This document shows, in pieces, positions 45,516-55,918 of a stretch of 64,000 nucleotides of DNA. Position numbers and translations under genes: made by a program. Under the pieces are notes generated by a model that saw only the letters and a program-made list of their open reading frames with translations, was not told the origin of the DNA and made no database searches. Origin of the DNA: Helicobacter labetoulli (GTDB lineage Bacteria > Campylobacterota > Campylobacteria > Campylobacterales > Helicobacteraceae); assembly GCF_003670275.1 (NCBI RefSeq), contig NZ_QXJF01000006.1, positions 62,001 through 126,000 on the forward strand, written 5' to 3'. The number at the start of each line of letters is the position of its first letter. The stretch's first letter is position 1.

Positions 45516-47816
45516 TTATTTTTCTACACTAAAGCCCACGCTATCAATACTTCCATCTTCGCCTACAATGCTTAGAAAATGCAAACCTTGAGGAAGCAGA
45601 ATCTTTAGAGTTGATGAGCTTGAGCTATGGATTAGATTCTTATCTAAATACCAAGAGACATTTTGATTTTTGAGATTAGCAATGCGAATGATAAGCTCTT
45701 GTTGCCCATTAAAATCTTTGGGTTGGATAATTTTGAGATTCTGCGTAGGATAGATGATTTGAAGCGTTTTTTCCTGCTTGGCGAGATGTTTTTGAATATT
45801 GACATTTTGAAGCTTGTAGTAGGTTAGCATATTAAGCGGGAGATTGAGCCTTAGCTGTGGCTTGGCATACATAAAATGCTCATCTTGTGAATCTAGCTCT
45901 TTGCCATCATACACAAATACTTTTTTGTAAAATGGCGAGGTGCGTAGGATTCTGGAATCTATCGGAAAAAGAATGTTTTTGGTTGCGTTTTCTGGCAAAA
46001 GTGCTTTCATATCTTCACTTAATCTATACGCACTTATTTTATCTACTTCAATATAGGTAAGCTTAGAGGCTGGGAGGCTAAAATTTACATTATTATGCGG
46101 AAGCTCTTCTAGGAGTTCAAAAAGCAATGTCCCTGCGGTTTTGACACCAAAAATATTAGGATTTGGTTTGCCTGTAAAGTTTCCAGCCCAAACGACAATA
46201 GTATATTGTGGGCTACAGCCTGCTGCCCACGCATCTTTTCTCCCATAACTTGTGCCACTTTTCCACGAAAAAGCCATTTTTTCTCTGTGATAGTCTAAAT
46301 CCCCCTCGCGTTTTAGCTCTTTAAGCGTTTGCAATGTGAGATATACGCTACCTTGCGTGATATAGGACTTTTCTTCCTTTTTCTCATAGGGCAATGTCGT
46401 GTATAAATCCCCAAAATAACCATAATTCCCTAGCCCACGATATAATCTTGCGATTTGTAGCATATTCATCTCTTTTGAGCCAAGTATGAGTGATAGTCCA
46501 TATCGTGAGGCATTGCTAAGATTAAGCCCTGTCATATCTTGCAAGGCAAAGAAAAATTTTTCATACCCATAAGTTTGAAGCAGCTTAACAAAAGGGACAT
46601 TGAGCGATTTTTGCAAAGCAGATTCAGCGGTGATTAACCCTTGAAAAGTTTTATTGGCATTTTGAGGTTTGAAGTTGGAAAAAAACATCGGCACATCAAC
46701 AAGCAAACTTTGAGGTGCAATAAGTCCTTCATCAATGCTTAATGCATATAAAAATGGCTTAAGCAAAGAGCCGGGCGAACGCAGGGCGACCACACCATCA
46801 ATCTGCCCAAAATTCTCTATATCTAAAAAATCCTGCGAACCAATATAGCTTAGAATCTCGCCACTTTTGGTATCAACAACAAGGGCAGCGAGATTTAAAA
46901 TCCCAAGTGAAAGAAGCTTTTTGTGATAGAGCTTAATTTTAGATTCTAATCTTGCTTGAATCTGCTTATCAATTGTGCTTGTGATATTGCTTTGTGTGCT
47001 TTTTTGGATAAGCTTTAAGCTCAAGTGTGGGGCGAGATTTTTAACAGGCTTTCTACCCTGTGGAATTGGCTCTTTAAGGGAAAGATGAAGGATTGTCTCA
47101 TCAAAATAGCCAAGACTATGGAGCTTATGAAGAAGCACATCGCGTTTCTTTTGTAGAATCTGTGAATTTTTATGAAGATTAAATAAACCCGGTGCATTTG
47201 GTAAGATAGCAAGGAGGGCAGATTCAGCCCAAGTGAGCTGTGTAGAATCTTTACCAAAATACAATAATGACGCGGAGTGATAGCCGATAATATTGCCACC
47301 ATAGGGTGCGTTATTAAGATACATCGCTAGAATCTCATCTTTATTGTAGGCAGATTCAAGAGCTAGAGCTTGGAATATTTCATTGATTTTGTTGGCATAG
47401 GTGCGTTTTGGCTTGAGATAGAGCTTGACTACTTGCATACTAATCGTGCTGCCACCACTGCGTTTTGTTTGAGTGAAGTTATTTTTCACACTTCTTAAAA
47501 GGGCTAAAATATCAACGCCAAAATGTTTAGAAAATCGCTTATCTTCATAAGTCAGCACGGCAATTTTTAGTTTATTTGGCACAGGCGTTGGGGATTTGAG
47601 ATGCCACTGCTCTGCTTGATTTAAAAAAACGCTTAAGATTCTGCCCTGCCTATCAAGCACACTTTTACTATAAACAGATTCAAAAATATCAGCCCTTAAA
47701 CTTGGCAAGGTGTGTAAAAACTGCACATATACACCCAGCCCATACAAGCAAAAAAGTAAAAGAAAAACTAGGCATAGCACAAGGGCTTGTTTAAAAATAG
47801 CACCTAGTTTTTTCAC
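45516..47816 (-). CDS. pbpC: Penicillin-binding protein 1C
   Basis: A bifunctional class A PBP of 766 residues: N-terminal membrane helix (about 8-30), glycosyltransferase domain with EDKRFSKHFGVD and RSGGSTISMQVVKLYL, transpeptidase domain with LRSPGSLLKPFLYAL (SxxK) and KSGTSYGRKDAWAAG (KSG box), and the C-terminal PBP1C-specific domain (about 690-766). It starts 8 bp after the alpha-2-macroglobulin gene, a pairing common in Gram-negatives. Confidence 0.93.
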   Translation of the reverse strand: MKKLGAIFKQALVLCLVFLLLFCLYGLGVYVQFLHTLPSLRADIFESVYSKSVLDRQGRILSVFLNQAEQWHLKSPTPVPNKLKIAVLTYEDKRFSKHFGVDILALLRSVKNNFTQTKRSGGSTISMQVVKLYLKPKRTYANKINEIFQALALESAYNKDEILAMYLNNAPYGGNIIGYHSASLLYFGKDSTQLTWAESALLAILPNAPGLFNLHKNSQILQKKRDVLLHKLHSLGYFDETILHLSLKEPIPQGRKPVKNLAPHLSLKLIQKSTQSNITSTIDKQIQARLESKIKLYHKKLLSLGILNLAALVVDTKSGEILSYIGSQDFLDIENFGQIDGVVALRSPGSLLKPFLYALSIDEGLIAPQSLLVDVPMFFSNFKPQNANKTFQGLITAESALQKSLNVPFVKLLQTYGYEKFFFALQDMTGLNLSNASRYGLSLILGSKEMNMLQIARLYRGLGNYGYFGDLYTTLPYEKKEEKSYITQGSVYLTLQTLKELKREGDLDYHREKMAFSWKSGTSYGRKDAWAAGCSPQYTIVVWAGNFTGKPNPNIFGVKTAGTLLFELLEELPHNNVNFSLPASKLTYIEVDKISAYRLSEDMKALLPENATKNILFPIDSRILRTSPFYKKVFVYDGKELDSQDEHFMYAKPQLRLNLPLNMLTYYKLQNVNIQKHLAKQEKTLQIIYPTQNLKIIQPKDFNGQQELIIRIANLKNQNVSWYLDKNLIHSSSSSTLKILLPQGLHFLSIVGEDGSIDSVGFSVEK

Positions 47817-47824
47817 GGCTTAAG

Positions 47825-50800
47825 CTATTTGACCATAACAGGCATAGAAGCCGTATTTGCCCTAAAGTTATTATCATACATTGCTTCCGCAGTAGCAGGA
47901 GGCAGAAGGTAGCTTCCGGGTGTAATGGTGTTAATCTTTACAAACATTTTGCGTGATTGGCTATGAAAATCTAAAAACCACATTATCTTATCATCGCCAA
48001 TATCAGTGTAAGTGATATGATCATCGCGGACAAAATCAGGCAGATTATCATCATTAAGCCTTGTGTTTTCAATCTCCCAGCCGCTTGGGAGATTCTGCGT
48101 AATAGCGACATTTCTAACACTCACAGGCGTGTTGTTATCGGCATTTTTTAGACTTAGCATAAGATAGAAGCTTTGTCCCGAAGCAAGAGTGCTAACATCA
48201 ATGGGTTTGCCATTTGTATCTAAAAACTCCCTATCAATGGCGATTTTATCCGCACTTGCTTTAATGTCAGTTTCTTCCAAGATTCCATCCCATATATGAT
48301 TAACATAAAGTGGAAAATCACTTTGAGAAACAAACTCTGCTTTTTTACCATTAAAAGGCAGTTTTATAGAATCTGCACTCTCATAGCTTTTGCCATCAAA
48401 TTTAAAGCTAAAGTTTTTTGCCTCTTTTTGCTCTTTTGGTATTGTATTGGCAATGGCAAGGAGCGAGTAACCAAGCGTTTGGGTGCTATACCATTTATCG
48501 CTTTCAAGCTGCCCTAAAATATAGGAGAGAAGCTCTTTGTGCGGAGTTTTGTAAATATCACCATAAGCGTTTAGAATCATCGCATCATCACGCAAGGTTG
48601 AGCCATAGCTAAAGTCATAATATGAGCTATCGCGTTGCTTTGCTTTGGTGGGCAAATCTTTTGTAATTTTATGAGCGATTTCTTCCATTCCTGCAAGTTT
48701 GTAAGCCGCAGCAAGAAGCCATTTATCGCTAATTTCAAGCTTTGATAGGTGATGTTCATATACATTGTTGAGTAGCCCAATTTGTGGCTCACCAGCTAAG
48801 GAGAGTAGATAGAGTAAATACACACTGCCATTTGCTTGAGCATTGTAAATAGCATAGTTTATCCACTTTTTTAGCACACTTTCAGGCACATAATAGCCTT
48901 GATTTTTAGCTAAGAGTAAAAAATGTCCTGCATACGCACTTCCCCAAGAATCTGATTTGGACTCACCTTGCCAATATGCAAAACCACCATCACTTGTTTG
49001 GAATGTGCTAATGCGTGCGATTCCAGCATTGATATTTTTTACAATACTTGGCTTGTCTATGAAGTCCGCTTCACCCAATACGCCTAAAAAGAGCTGCGGC
49101 ATAACGCTTGAGGTAGTTTGCTCAATACAGCCATAAGGATAACGAATAAGCCAACTTAAGCGATGATCTATACTCATAATAGGCTTTTGGCTCACTAGAA
49201 TATAGCTAGATTCTGAATCTTTTATATAGTTTTTGGGATTTTCTAGGCTAAGTTTTTGCTTAGATGAAAGTGTATGCTTTTGGCTTATGGTCGTGTAGGG
49301 ATTATTTGGCAAAATATCAATGTGCGTTACATCACTCATTTTAAAATCCCCATTTGCTAGGCTAATCTCTATAAAATCCTGCCCTATGCTCTCTTCACTC
49401 ACTTTTGCATTGATTTTAACAATTTGAGATTTTTTATCTTTAAATTCCAAAGTGATGTTGTTTTTCTCAAGCTTGATTTTGTCCCCACTTTTAAGTTTCA
49501 GTGTTGTCTTACCGACATTTTCTTGTATAGGCAAAACTTCAATGGCAAGTTCAAAACTATCACCTATCTTTAAAGAACGAGGTAAAGTTGGGAGCATTAC
49601 CACAGGAGCGATTATTTTCATATTTTGAGACTTAGAGCCATAGGCTTTTTCATTCACACCCACCGCCATAATACGCACACTTCCCATATATGCGGGCATT
49701 ATGTAGCTAAACTCGGCATTGCCACTTTCATCACTCATCACGGGCTTAGAGTAAAACACCACAGGTTTAAATCTTTGTGCTTGATTTAAATCTTTGCGAT
49801 GTGATGCGCCAACAAACTCATCACCCCCAACTTTTAGAATCTGGTGCATTGTGCCAATATCTCTGCTGATGATAAGATCATAATTATCAAAGACTGAAAG
49901 CATAAACGCCATTTTTTGATAGAAATACGCCCACGGATTTGGCGAGACAAAGTCTGTGAGATTAAGTAGTCCTTCATCAACAATAGCAAGTGTGTAGGCA
50001 CTCTTTTGTTTTTGTGCATTTGAAAGCTTAACTTTAAACTCCGTATTTGGACGAATAGAATCTGGAGCTTGTATATCTAAAGAAAGCTTAGATTCTGCAT
50101 TTTCAACCATAATGGGCAAGACGCCATAAAGTCGCTGTGAGCGATCATTATCAAGTGTTGCGTAATTTTGCAATAGCGTAATGGCGACATATACATTTGG
50201 AGCAAAACTCTCTTTTAGCGGTAGTTCAAAGCTCGTTTGCCCCTCTTGTGTATCAAGCCAAAATTTTTGCAAAATAGTATTGCCCCTCACAATACTTATA
50301 AGAGCTTTAGAATCCTTGGCACTTTCAAAGCTAATTTTTGCCTTTTCATTAGAGAGGTAGTTTTGTTTATCGCTTTTGATTTGAAGCTGTGTGAGCTTTG
50401 GTGCGTCTGTTGGCTCTCCGCTTTCACTTGCATAAAGGATAACGGCACTTTTTTGATGATTACTCTCATCTTCCACTTCTATGAAAAGCTCTCCATTTTG
50501 ATGTGGTGTGAAACGCAATAAAGTAGGCTCAAGGGCTGAAGTGAGTTTGCCTTGTTTAATCAATTTGGTATTTTTATCTTGTTTAAAGGAGCGTAAAAAC
50601 TCATTATAGCTATCATAATCCCACCACCAAGAATAGCTATTTTGATAGATTCTATAAGTGAGTTGGCGATTTGACAAGGGCTTTTGCGTATCGTGAGAGA
50701 GTACAATAACGGGCAGGGCAATTTCATTATTAGCACTTACATAAGCTGATGGTGTTTTTATCCCCACAAAGCTATCATACAAGGCTATATCAATCATTTT

Positions 50801-53266
50801 TCTTGCACTTACATAGCGTCCGCCGTTTTCAAAGATTTTTGTATGAATAAAGGCACGAAGATTTTTATTCATATCCTCTAGGTTCTTTAAACTGAAAGAT
50901 TGAGATGAGAAGCCTTTTGCATCTAATATGCCTTCCTGCCCATCATTAAAGCTATACTGCAAAGATGAGGGGTGAGTGAAAGTATAGTTTGGATACGCTT
51001 TGGCGGAGAAATTTACTCCTTGCACATAGAGGTCGCTTTCAAATTTTAAATCCGCCGCAGGCGCGCCAAAAAGATAGCTTGAATTTATGTCATAAAAGAG
51101 TGTTTTGTCATTTTTTTGTAAGGTTTGGAGCGAAAGTGTATCAGGACTTAGAATCTCCGCTCTTATGCGGTCTGACACGACACTTTCTATTGAGAGATTA
51201 TGCCAAAATTCCGCATTGCCGATTTTGAGCTTTACTCGCCAGATTCCTGTTGGGGCTGATTTTTCACTCTTAAAATCATAATGATATAGCCCAAAAAGCT
51301 GCTCTTTTAGCATAAAATCTTCAAGCACAACTTTGCCTTGTGGAGAAGTGATAGATATGCTAATAGGGTGGGTTATGCTTGCATTGTTTGAACGAGCGAT
51401 AATATTGATATGAGCCACCTCACCGGGACGATACACGCCCCTATCGGTGTAAATATATGCATTGACATTGCTTGTAGATTCTAATCCTTGTGTGTCAAAG
51501 CCCTCCAAACTTAAAGGCGAATTGAACCGCAAAATAGTCGTATTTTTGCCTTGAGTAGCATTAAGATACATAATAGTATTGGCATTTTCAAATATGCTTA
51601 AACCCTGTGCGTTACTTGTGGATTTAGCAACGATTTGATTTTTTTGATTGATGGCATTGATTTGAACTTGAGGCAGGGGCTTATTACTTGCAATATCAAG
51701 GGCTAGGACTTCAAGCTTGTTATCAATCTGTTGGGCAAGCAAAGCGATATTTGAAAAAATGAGATGTTTTTGAATCTTGCCAAATTGATTAAAAAATTGC
51801 TCTTGCCTCCAGCTAGAAGTATCTTTAGGAAAGTCATAATCCACCCCATCTTTATCAAAGCTTAACTCAAGGATAAAAATCCCCTCATTTGCTTTAAGGG
51901 CTGAAAAATCAAGCTGTGTTTGAATCCACTGATTTTTTTGCATATTGAGTGCAAAGTCTTGTTCAAAGACCACATCGCCTAGTCTTTCAAAATCTGCATA
52001 GATTCCCGAACTTTCTCCATAGTCATCATAATAATCATCATAGTCTGTGCGAGTAGAATATTTTGTGCTGCCGATGAGATTTTGTTTGTGAAGATAGGCT
52101 GTGATGTTATTTGGATAAATTTTGCTTATTTTAAGTTTGACTTTTTTGACATTTATACTTTTAAAGGCGATTTTTTTCTCTGCTTGACTTGGGAGAAAGA
52201 CCCCTTGTTGTGAAAATACAATAGATGGGGCGATTTGATTAAACACAATCTGCTCTTCTTTAGAATCTTTTAAAAGCGATTTATCCACTGCAGCAATGCC
52301 TTCTTTGACTTTCAAAGTATAGTTTTGTGTGATATTAAAAGGTGCGTAAATTTGTAAGATATTGCCTTGTATGATGGCGGTTGTCTTAAGATTCGGGCTT
52401 AGAGAGATAAAATCTTTTATATCTTTATTATCCGCTAAGGGCTGTGAAAAATGCACCTGAATATGGGACTTTTCACTTGAAATAGCTTGTATATCTACAA
52501 TCTCCAAGCCTTCACTCACGCGTTCATAGTGTAAAACCTCATCTTTTTGCAATCCAAAATAATCCGCTTTGAGCGTGAGCGTATAGCGTGTAGGCTTATC
52601 TGTAATGGCGAGATTTTGAGATTGGATAAGTAAAGAGCTTTCATAAGTGTTAAAACCTATGCTAAATTCCAACTCCTTGCCACTCTCATCTTGTAGCGAT
52701 ATGGCTTTGCGTAATGTATCAAAATCCTTTGTTTCACTTGCCCTGCTAAGTGGCGTAATGACAATGGGCTGGGAAAAGCTCACATTGAGTTCAAAGTTAA
52801 AACTCGTATCACTTATGAAGTTTGGGGCAAATTGCGAAGTGTGAATCTGTGTAGGCAATGTGCGAAACTCAAGATTGAGCGTGTCTTTAAGGCGGGAGCT
52901 TTCAAGCTTATCAAGTTTAAGTTCAAGTTTATATTTGGTATTTGGCTTTAAAGCCCCTTGTGGAAAAACTATTGTCAGCTCATAGGGGGAAAGATAGCTA
53001 TATTGTGCAAAAATAGATTCACCATTAAGAACAATCTTTTTATCCGCTTCAGTGCTTGGTAACACTGCTTTCAAGGCTTGTGTGCCATTTTCAAGTGTGG
53101 CATTCTCTTCTATAATAGGCTCATTAAAAGTGATTGTTATAGAATCATCAGTGCGTATCTCTTGGGAATAAGAACTCACCGATTTATTATCCGAACACGC
53201 TAGGGCAAAAAGAGCAAACAAACTAATGACAAAAACAAGCATAATACCGGAGATTCTACCAAACAT
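47825..53266 (-). CDS. Bacterial alpha-2-macroglobulin lipoprotein
   Basis: At 1813 residues this is the largest gene here. The N-terminus is a lipoprotein signal with Cys near 24 (LFALAC). MG-type beta domains follow: IYTDRGVYRPGEVAHINII near 605 is the MG3 hallmark, and KPVMSDESGNAEFSYIMP with MGSVRIMAVG lies near 1180-1200. The thioester motif CIEQ lies in YPYGCIEQTTSS near residue 1380, so this is the protease-trapping thioester type (YfhM-like). Such proteins trap attacking proteases in the periplasm while PbpC repairs murein. Start ATG 53266 follows TTAGGAGCTTTGT. Confidence 0.94.
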   Translation of the reverse strand: MFGRISGIMLVFVISLFALFALACSDNKSVSSYSQEIRTDDSITITFNEPIIEENATLENGTQALKAVLPSTEADKKIVLNGESIFAQYSYLSPYELTIVFPQGALKPNTKYKLELKLDKLESSRLKDTLNLEFRTLPTQIHTSQFAPNFISDTSFNFELNVSFSQPIVITPLSRASETKDFDTLRKAISLQDESGKELEFSIGFNTYESSLLIQSQNLAITDKPTRYTLTLKADYFGLQKDEVLHYERVSEGLEIVDIQAISSEKSHIQVHFSQPLADNKDIKDFISLSPNLKTTAIIQGNILQIYAPFNITQNYTLKVKEGIAAVDKSLLKDSKEEQIVFNQIAPSIVFSQQGVFLPSQAEKKIAFKSINVKKVKLKISKIYPNNITAYLHKQNLIGSTKYSTRTDYDDYYDDYGESSGIYADFERLGDVVFEQDFALNMQKNQWIQTQLDFSALKANEGIFILELSFDKDGVDYDFPKDTSSWRQEQFFNQFGKIQKHLIFSNIALLAQQIDNKLEVLALDIASNKPLPQVQINAINQKNQIVAKSTSNAQGLSIFENANTIMYLNATQGKNTTILRFNSPLSLEGFDTQGLESTSNVNAYIYTDRGVYRPGEVAHINIIARSNNASITHPISISITSPQGKVVLEDFMLKEQLFGLYHYDFKSEKSAPTGIWRVKLKIGNAEFWHNLSIESVVSDRIRAEILSPDTLSLQTLQKNDKTLFYDINSSYLFGAPAADLKFESDLYVQGVNFSAKAYPNYTFTHPSSLQYSFNDGQEGILDAKGFSSQSFSLKNLEDMNKNLRAFIHTKIFENGGRYVSARKMIDIALYDSFVGIKTPSAYVSANNEIALPVIVLSHDTQKPLSNRQLTYRIYQNSYSWWWDYDSYNEFLRSFKQDKNTKLIKQGKLTSALEPTLLRFTPHQNGELFIEVEDESNHQKSAVILYASESGEPTDAPKLTQLQIKSDKQNYLSNEKAKISFESAKDSKALISIVRGNTILQKFWLDTQEGQTSFELPLKESFAPNVYVAITLLQNYATLDNDRSQRLYGVLPIMVENAESKLSLDIQAPDSIRPNTEFKVKLSNAQKQKSAYTLAIVDEGLLNLTDFVSPNPWAYFYQKMAFMLSVFDNYDLIISRDIGTMHQILKVGGDEFVGASHRKDLNQAQRFKPVVFYSKPVMSDESGNAEFSYIMPAYMGSVRIMAVGVNEKAYGSKSQNMKIIAPVVMLPTLPRSLKIGDSFELAIEVLPIQENVGKTTLKLKSGDKIKLEKNNITLEFKDKKSQIVKINAKVSEESIGQDFIEISLANGDFKMSDVTHIDILPNNPYTTISQKHTLSSKQKLSLENPKNYIKDSESSYILVSQKPIMSIDHRLSWLIRYPYGCIEQTTSSVMPQLFLGVLGEADFIDKPSIVKNINAGIARISTFQTSDGGFAYWQGESKSDSWGSAYAGHFLLLAKNQGYYVPESVLKKWINYAIYNAQANGSVYLLYLLSLAGEPQIGLLNNVYEHHLSKLEISDKWLLAAAYKLAGMEEIAHKITKDLPTKAKQRDSSYYDFSYGSTLRDDAMILNAYGDIYKTPHKELLSYILGQLESDKWYSTQTLGYSLLAIANTIPKEQKEAKNFSFKFDGKSYESADSIKLPFNGKKAEFVSQSDFPLYVNHIWDGILEETDIKASADKIAIDREFLDTNGKPIDVSTLASGQSFYLMLSLKNADNNTPVSVRNVAITQNLPSGWEIENTRLNDDNLPDFVRDDHITYTDIGDDKIMWFLDFHSQSRKMFVKINTITPGSYLLPPATAEAMYDNNFRANTASMPVMVK

Positions 53267-53351
53267 ACAAAGCTCCTAAATGTTGGGGTTATCTTGGAAT
53301 GGGAGCTTGTATTATACAACAAAAAAAGGTTTGAGTGAAAAAATAGCAAGG

Positions 53352-54284
53352 CTACAAGAAAGTATGACTTTGGAAAAAGCCCTGAAAATGTGGCATAAAG
53401 CCAAATGGAGTATTGCTTTTAAAATGATAATCACTCCCTTGAAAGCTAAAGCGGAGAGTGTAGGCATTAAGACATAAAAAGGGAGCGCCAAAAAGGGCTT
53501 GATGTTGGCTTTGGCTAAGATGTGGCGTTTCAAGGTAGAATCTGCTCTTTTCCTCACTCACGCCATAGAGTGGGTCGCCTAAGATTCTATGCCCTATATA
53601 CGCACAATGCAAGCGGATTTGATGTGTCCTGCCCGTAAGGGCTAGAGCGTAAATCAGTGTAGAATCTTTATAATAAGCTAGGGGGCGGATAAGGGTGTAG
53701 CTTTCTTTGCCTTTTTGACTAATAATACTTTTGATAGATAAATCCCCTTTTTGTTTTTGTGTCATTGTGGGCTTATCAATGAGAATCTCCCGATTCACTC
53801 TGCCTTCCACAATCGCACAATAGCCCTTAGAAATGGCACGATTTTGCATAAGTGATTCTAGAATCTTTTTACTTTTTGGGTTAATGGAGCATAGCACAAG
53901 CCCACTTGTTTGTTTATCAAGGCGGTGCAGGGCATTGGCGTGTGTGCCAAAGCGGGATTTGAGAATATCATTAAGTGAATAGTGATAAAAGCGTCCTTTT
54001 GGGTGAGTTAGGAGATTATGCGGTTTGTCATAAAGGCAAAAATCATCATTATAAAAAAGTGGTTCAATATGTAGCAAGTGTGGAATGGAGCTTGGCACAA
54101 ACTCACTTAGCTCCACATCACCACAAATCTTTTCAGCCTTGCTGATGGGGCGATTATTTTGCATAAGGCGGTGTTTGTCTAGGATTTTTTGTGCTTGGGC
54201 TTGTGTGCATCCACGCTCACGCATAAGCCACAAAAAAGCCAAAATAGGCTCTTTGATATGATAGGGCGTATTGACAAAGGGCAT
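53352..54284 (-). CDS. RluA-family pseudouridine synthase
   Basis: Converts uridine to pseudouridine in rRNA or tRNA. The catalytic Asp is in HRLDKQTSGLVL; LYDKPHNLLTHP before it and ALTGRTHQIRLHCAYIGHRILGDPLYG after it are the other RluA motifs. There is an N-terminal S4-like segment (about 15-45). 310 residues. Which site it modifies cannot be told. It is 13 bp downstream of the acyltransferase gene. Confidence 0.9.
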   Translation of the reverse strand: MPFVNTPYHIKEPILAFLWLMRERGCTQAQAQKILDKHRLMQNNRPISKAEKICGDVELSEFVPSSIPHLLHIEPLFYNDDFCLYDKPHNLLTHPKGRFYHYSLNDILKSRFGTHANALHRLDKQTSGLVLCSINPKSKKILESLMQNRAISKGYCAIVEGRVNREILIDKPTMTQKQKGDLSIKSIISQKGKESYTLIRPLAYYKDSTLIYALALTGRTHQIRLHCAYIGHRILGDPLYGVSEEKSRFYLETPHLSQSQHQALFGAPFLCLNAYTLRFSFQGSDYHFKSNTPFGFMPHFQGFFQSHTFL

Positions 54285-54297
54285 TAGTTGAGAATTC

Positions 54298-55770
54298 CTA
54301 AGAGTTTATTTTTGAAGTTTTTATACATTTTGAATCTTTTATAATGAAAACAGGCATTATAAAGTGCAATGCTATGTTTTTTAAATGCACCATAGAGTTT
54401 GAGCCCCCATATCCCAAGCCCATAAGAGTAAGTAAGATTCCAGCTCCACAGCCCAGCATAGAATCTAATAAGGCAGAATCTCGCCCATTATGCAAGAAAG
54501 TAAAAAGTTTATCATACATACCAAAAGCCCCGCAGATTCCACTTGTAAGCAATATGCCACCCCACCATACAAAGCCCACGCCATAGCCAAATATAACTTT
54601 CCATAAGCTTATAGTGTGTTCTTCTTTTGCAAAAAGTTTTGCCGCAAGATTCCCATAAAGCAATGGCAAGAGATTAAACACAAAGCTCAATGCCACAATA
54701 GGCAAACAAATGCTAAAAGTCCATAGGCTAAGCAAAAAGCTTTGTGGGTAGATGGGAGCTTTTTTGTAAAGTTTAGGCAGGGGTGTTTTGCGGTAAGTTT
54801 GAGTGAGATTCACAATCTTTGTAAATGTACTTGAATCTTGAGCTGTATTTTGCAAGGATTTGAGCCAAATGAGATTAGCATAATAGTCCGTGAAAGTGGT
54901 ATTTGAGCTTAGGAAACTTGCGAAAAAATGTGCCATTTCTTGTGATTCTTGGCTCTCATATTCAAGTAGAATCTGCTCTAGCTTTTGGCTAAAAAGCATA
55001 TGGAGCTGCTCTAAATCCATATCTTTTGGGCAGATAAAAGGCTCATTATAGATAACAAATGCTTTGCCACCAAGCAAAGTAGGATCATCATAAAAAACAC
55101 TCATAGGCAGGATATAAAGGGGAGTGTGGGAAGATTGTGCAGATTCTAAGGGAGTTTTTTGGATTATCATCGCTAGTCTCGCCGCTCCTTGCTCAAAAGG
55201 TAGATGTTTATGTCCTAGTGAGCTTGTGCCTTCGAGGAAAACATAGAGAATCTGTCTATTTTGCAAGACTTGCACACAGGTTTTTAAGGCGTTGAGATTA
55301 GCTTTTTTATAATGAAGCGGGTCATCTTTTTGCCGCGTTATAGCAATGCCCGGAAAAATTGCTCTAAGCCACCAAAACTTATGCAGTTGCTTTGCCATCA
55401 TAAAAGCAAATCGTGGAATAAAGCGTCCATACACCCAGCCATCAAACGCACCATTGCGATGAGAAAGCAAAGCAAGATAACGATGTGTAGAATCTAGCCC
55501 TATATCTTTTGTGTGGAGTAAAATGCGTGGGCGTGGGGCTTGTGGATTTTGCTGGGTTGCTAGATTCTGTGTGCTGCATAGATTTGCAAGGGCGGGTTTG
55601 TCGCTTTGTAATTGTGTTTGTTGTGCTTGGATGTGTGTGGAGCTAGAATCTTGTGGTGTGAGATGAAAATCTTGTGGAACAACATCACGCCACGCGATGA
55701 GCTTTACCTCACGCAAATAAATGAGATGAAAAAGCCAAATAAAAATCTTAATAAATCTTTGTTGTTTCAT
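54298..55770 (-). CDS. Glycerolipid acyltransferase-like membrane protein
   Basis: About 490 residues. The acyltransferase core is shown by LLSHRNGAFDGWVYG near 83-97 (variant of the H-x4-D motif), and VFLEGTSSLGHKHLPFEQGAARLA near 183-206, the FPEGTS-type substrate motif. Three to four hydrophobic helices occupy the last 170 residues. Between residues 33 and 80 is a Gln/Ser-rich low-complexity insert. Likely moves an acyl group to a glycerol phosphate or lipid A-type acceptor. I take the ATG at 55770 (MKQQRF) after AGAGGGATGCTA; ATG 55776 is also possible. Confidence 0.72.
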   Translation of the reverse strand: MKQQRFIKIFIWLFHLIYLREVKLIAWRDVVPQDFHLTPQDSSSTHIQAQQTQLQSDKPALANLCSTQNLATQQNPQAPRPRILLHTKDIGLDSTHRYLALLSHRNGAFDGWVYGRFIPRFAFMMAKQLHKFWWLRAIFPGIAITRQKDDPLHYKKANLNALKTCVQVLQNRQILYVFLEGTSSLGHKHLPFEQGAARLAMIIQKTPLESAQSSHTPLYILPMSVFYDDPTLLGGKAFVIYNEPFICPKDMDLEQLHMLFSQKLEQILLEYESQESQEMAHFFASFLSSNTTFTDYYANLIWLKSLQNTAQDSSTFTKIVNLTQTYRKTPLPKLYKKAPIYPQSFLLSLWTFSICLPIVALSFVFNLLPLLYGNLAAKLFAKEEHTISLWKVIFGYGVGFVWWGGILLTSGICGAFGMYDKLFTFLHNGRDSALLDSMLGCGAGILLTLMGLGYGGSNSMVHLKNIALHFIMPVFIIKDSKCIKTSKINS

Positions 55771-55891
55771 TAGCATCCCTCTCCCTTAGGGTAAATAAAT
55801 TATATTGATACTAAACAATTTTACATAACCTTTGAACTTGTTTGATGATTTGCAAATCGTGCATTTTAAGTTAAATTACTAAGCAAACACA

Positions 55892-55908
55892 TAGAATCTA
55901 AGATTCTA
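55892..55908. terminator. 17-bp palindrome TAGAATCT-A-AGATTCTA after the dnaQ-like gene
   Basis: The two octamers stand head to head around one base, 11 bp after the stop of the exonuclease gene. On the minus strand it could form a short terminator hairpin. It repeats the pattern at 17425-17452 and 24657-24672. Confidence 0.45.
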
Positions 55909-55918
55909 CACCAAAAGT

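Noticed and set aside
53280-53477. Plus-strand 65-codon frame at the end of the RluA-type gene
   Set aside because: Mostly antisense to the synthase gene, with no ribosome site or homology that I recognise.
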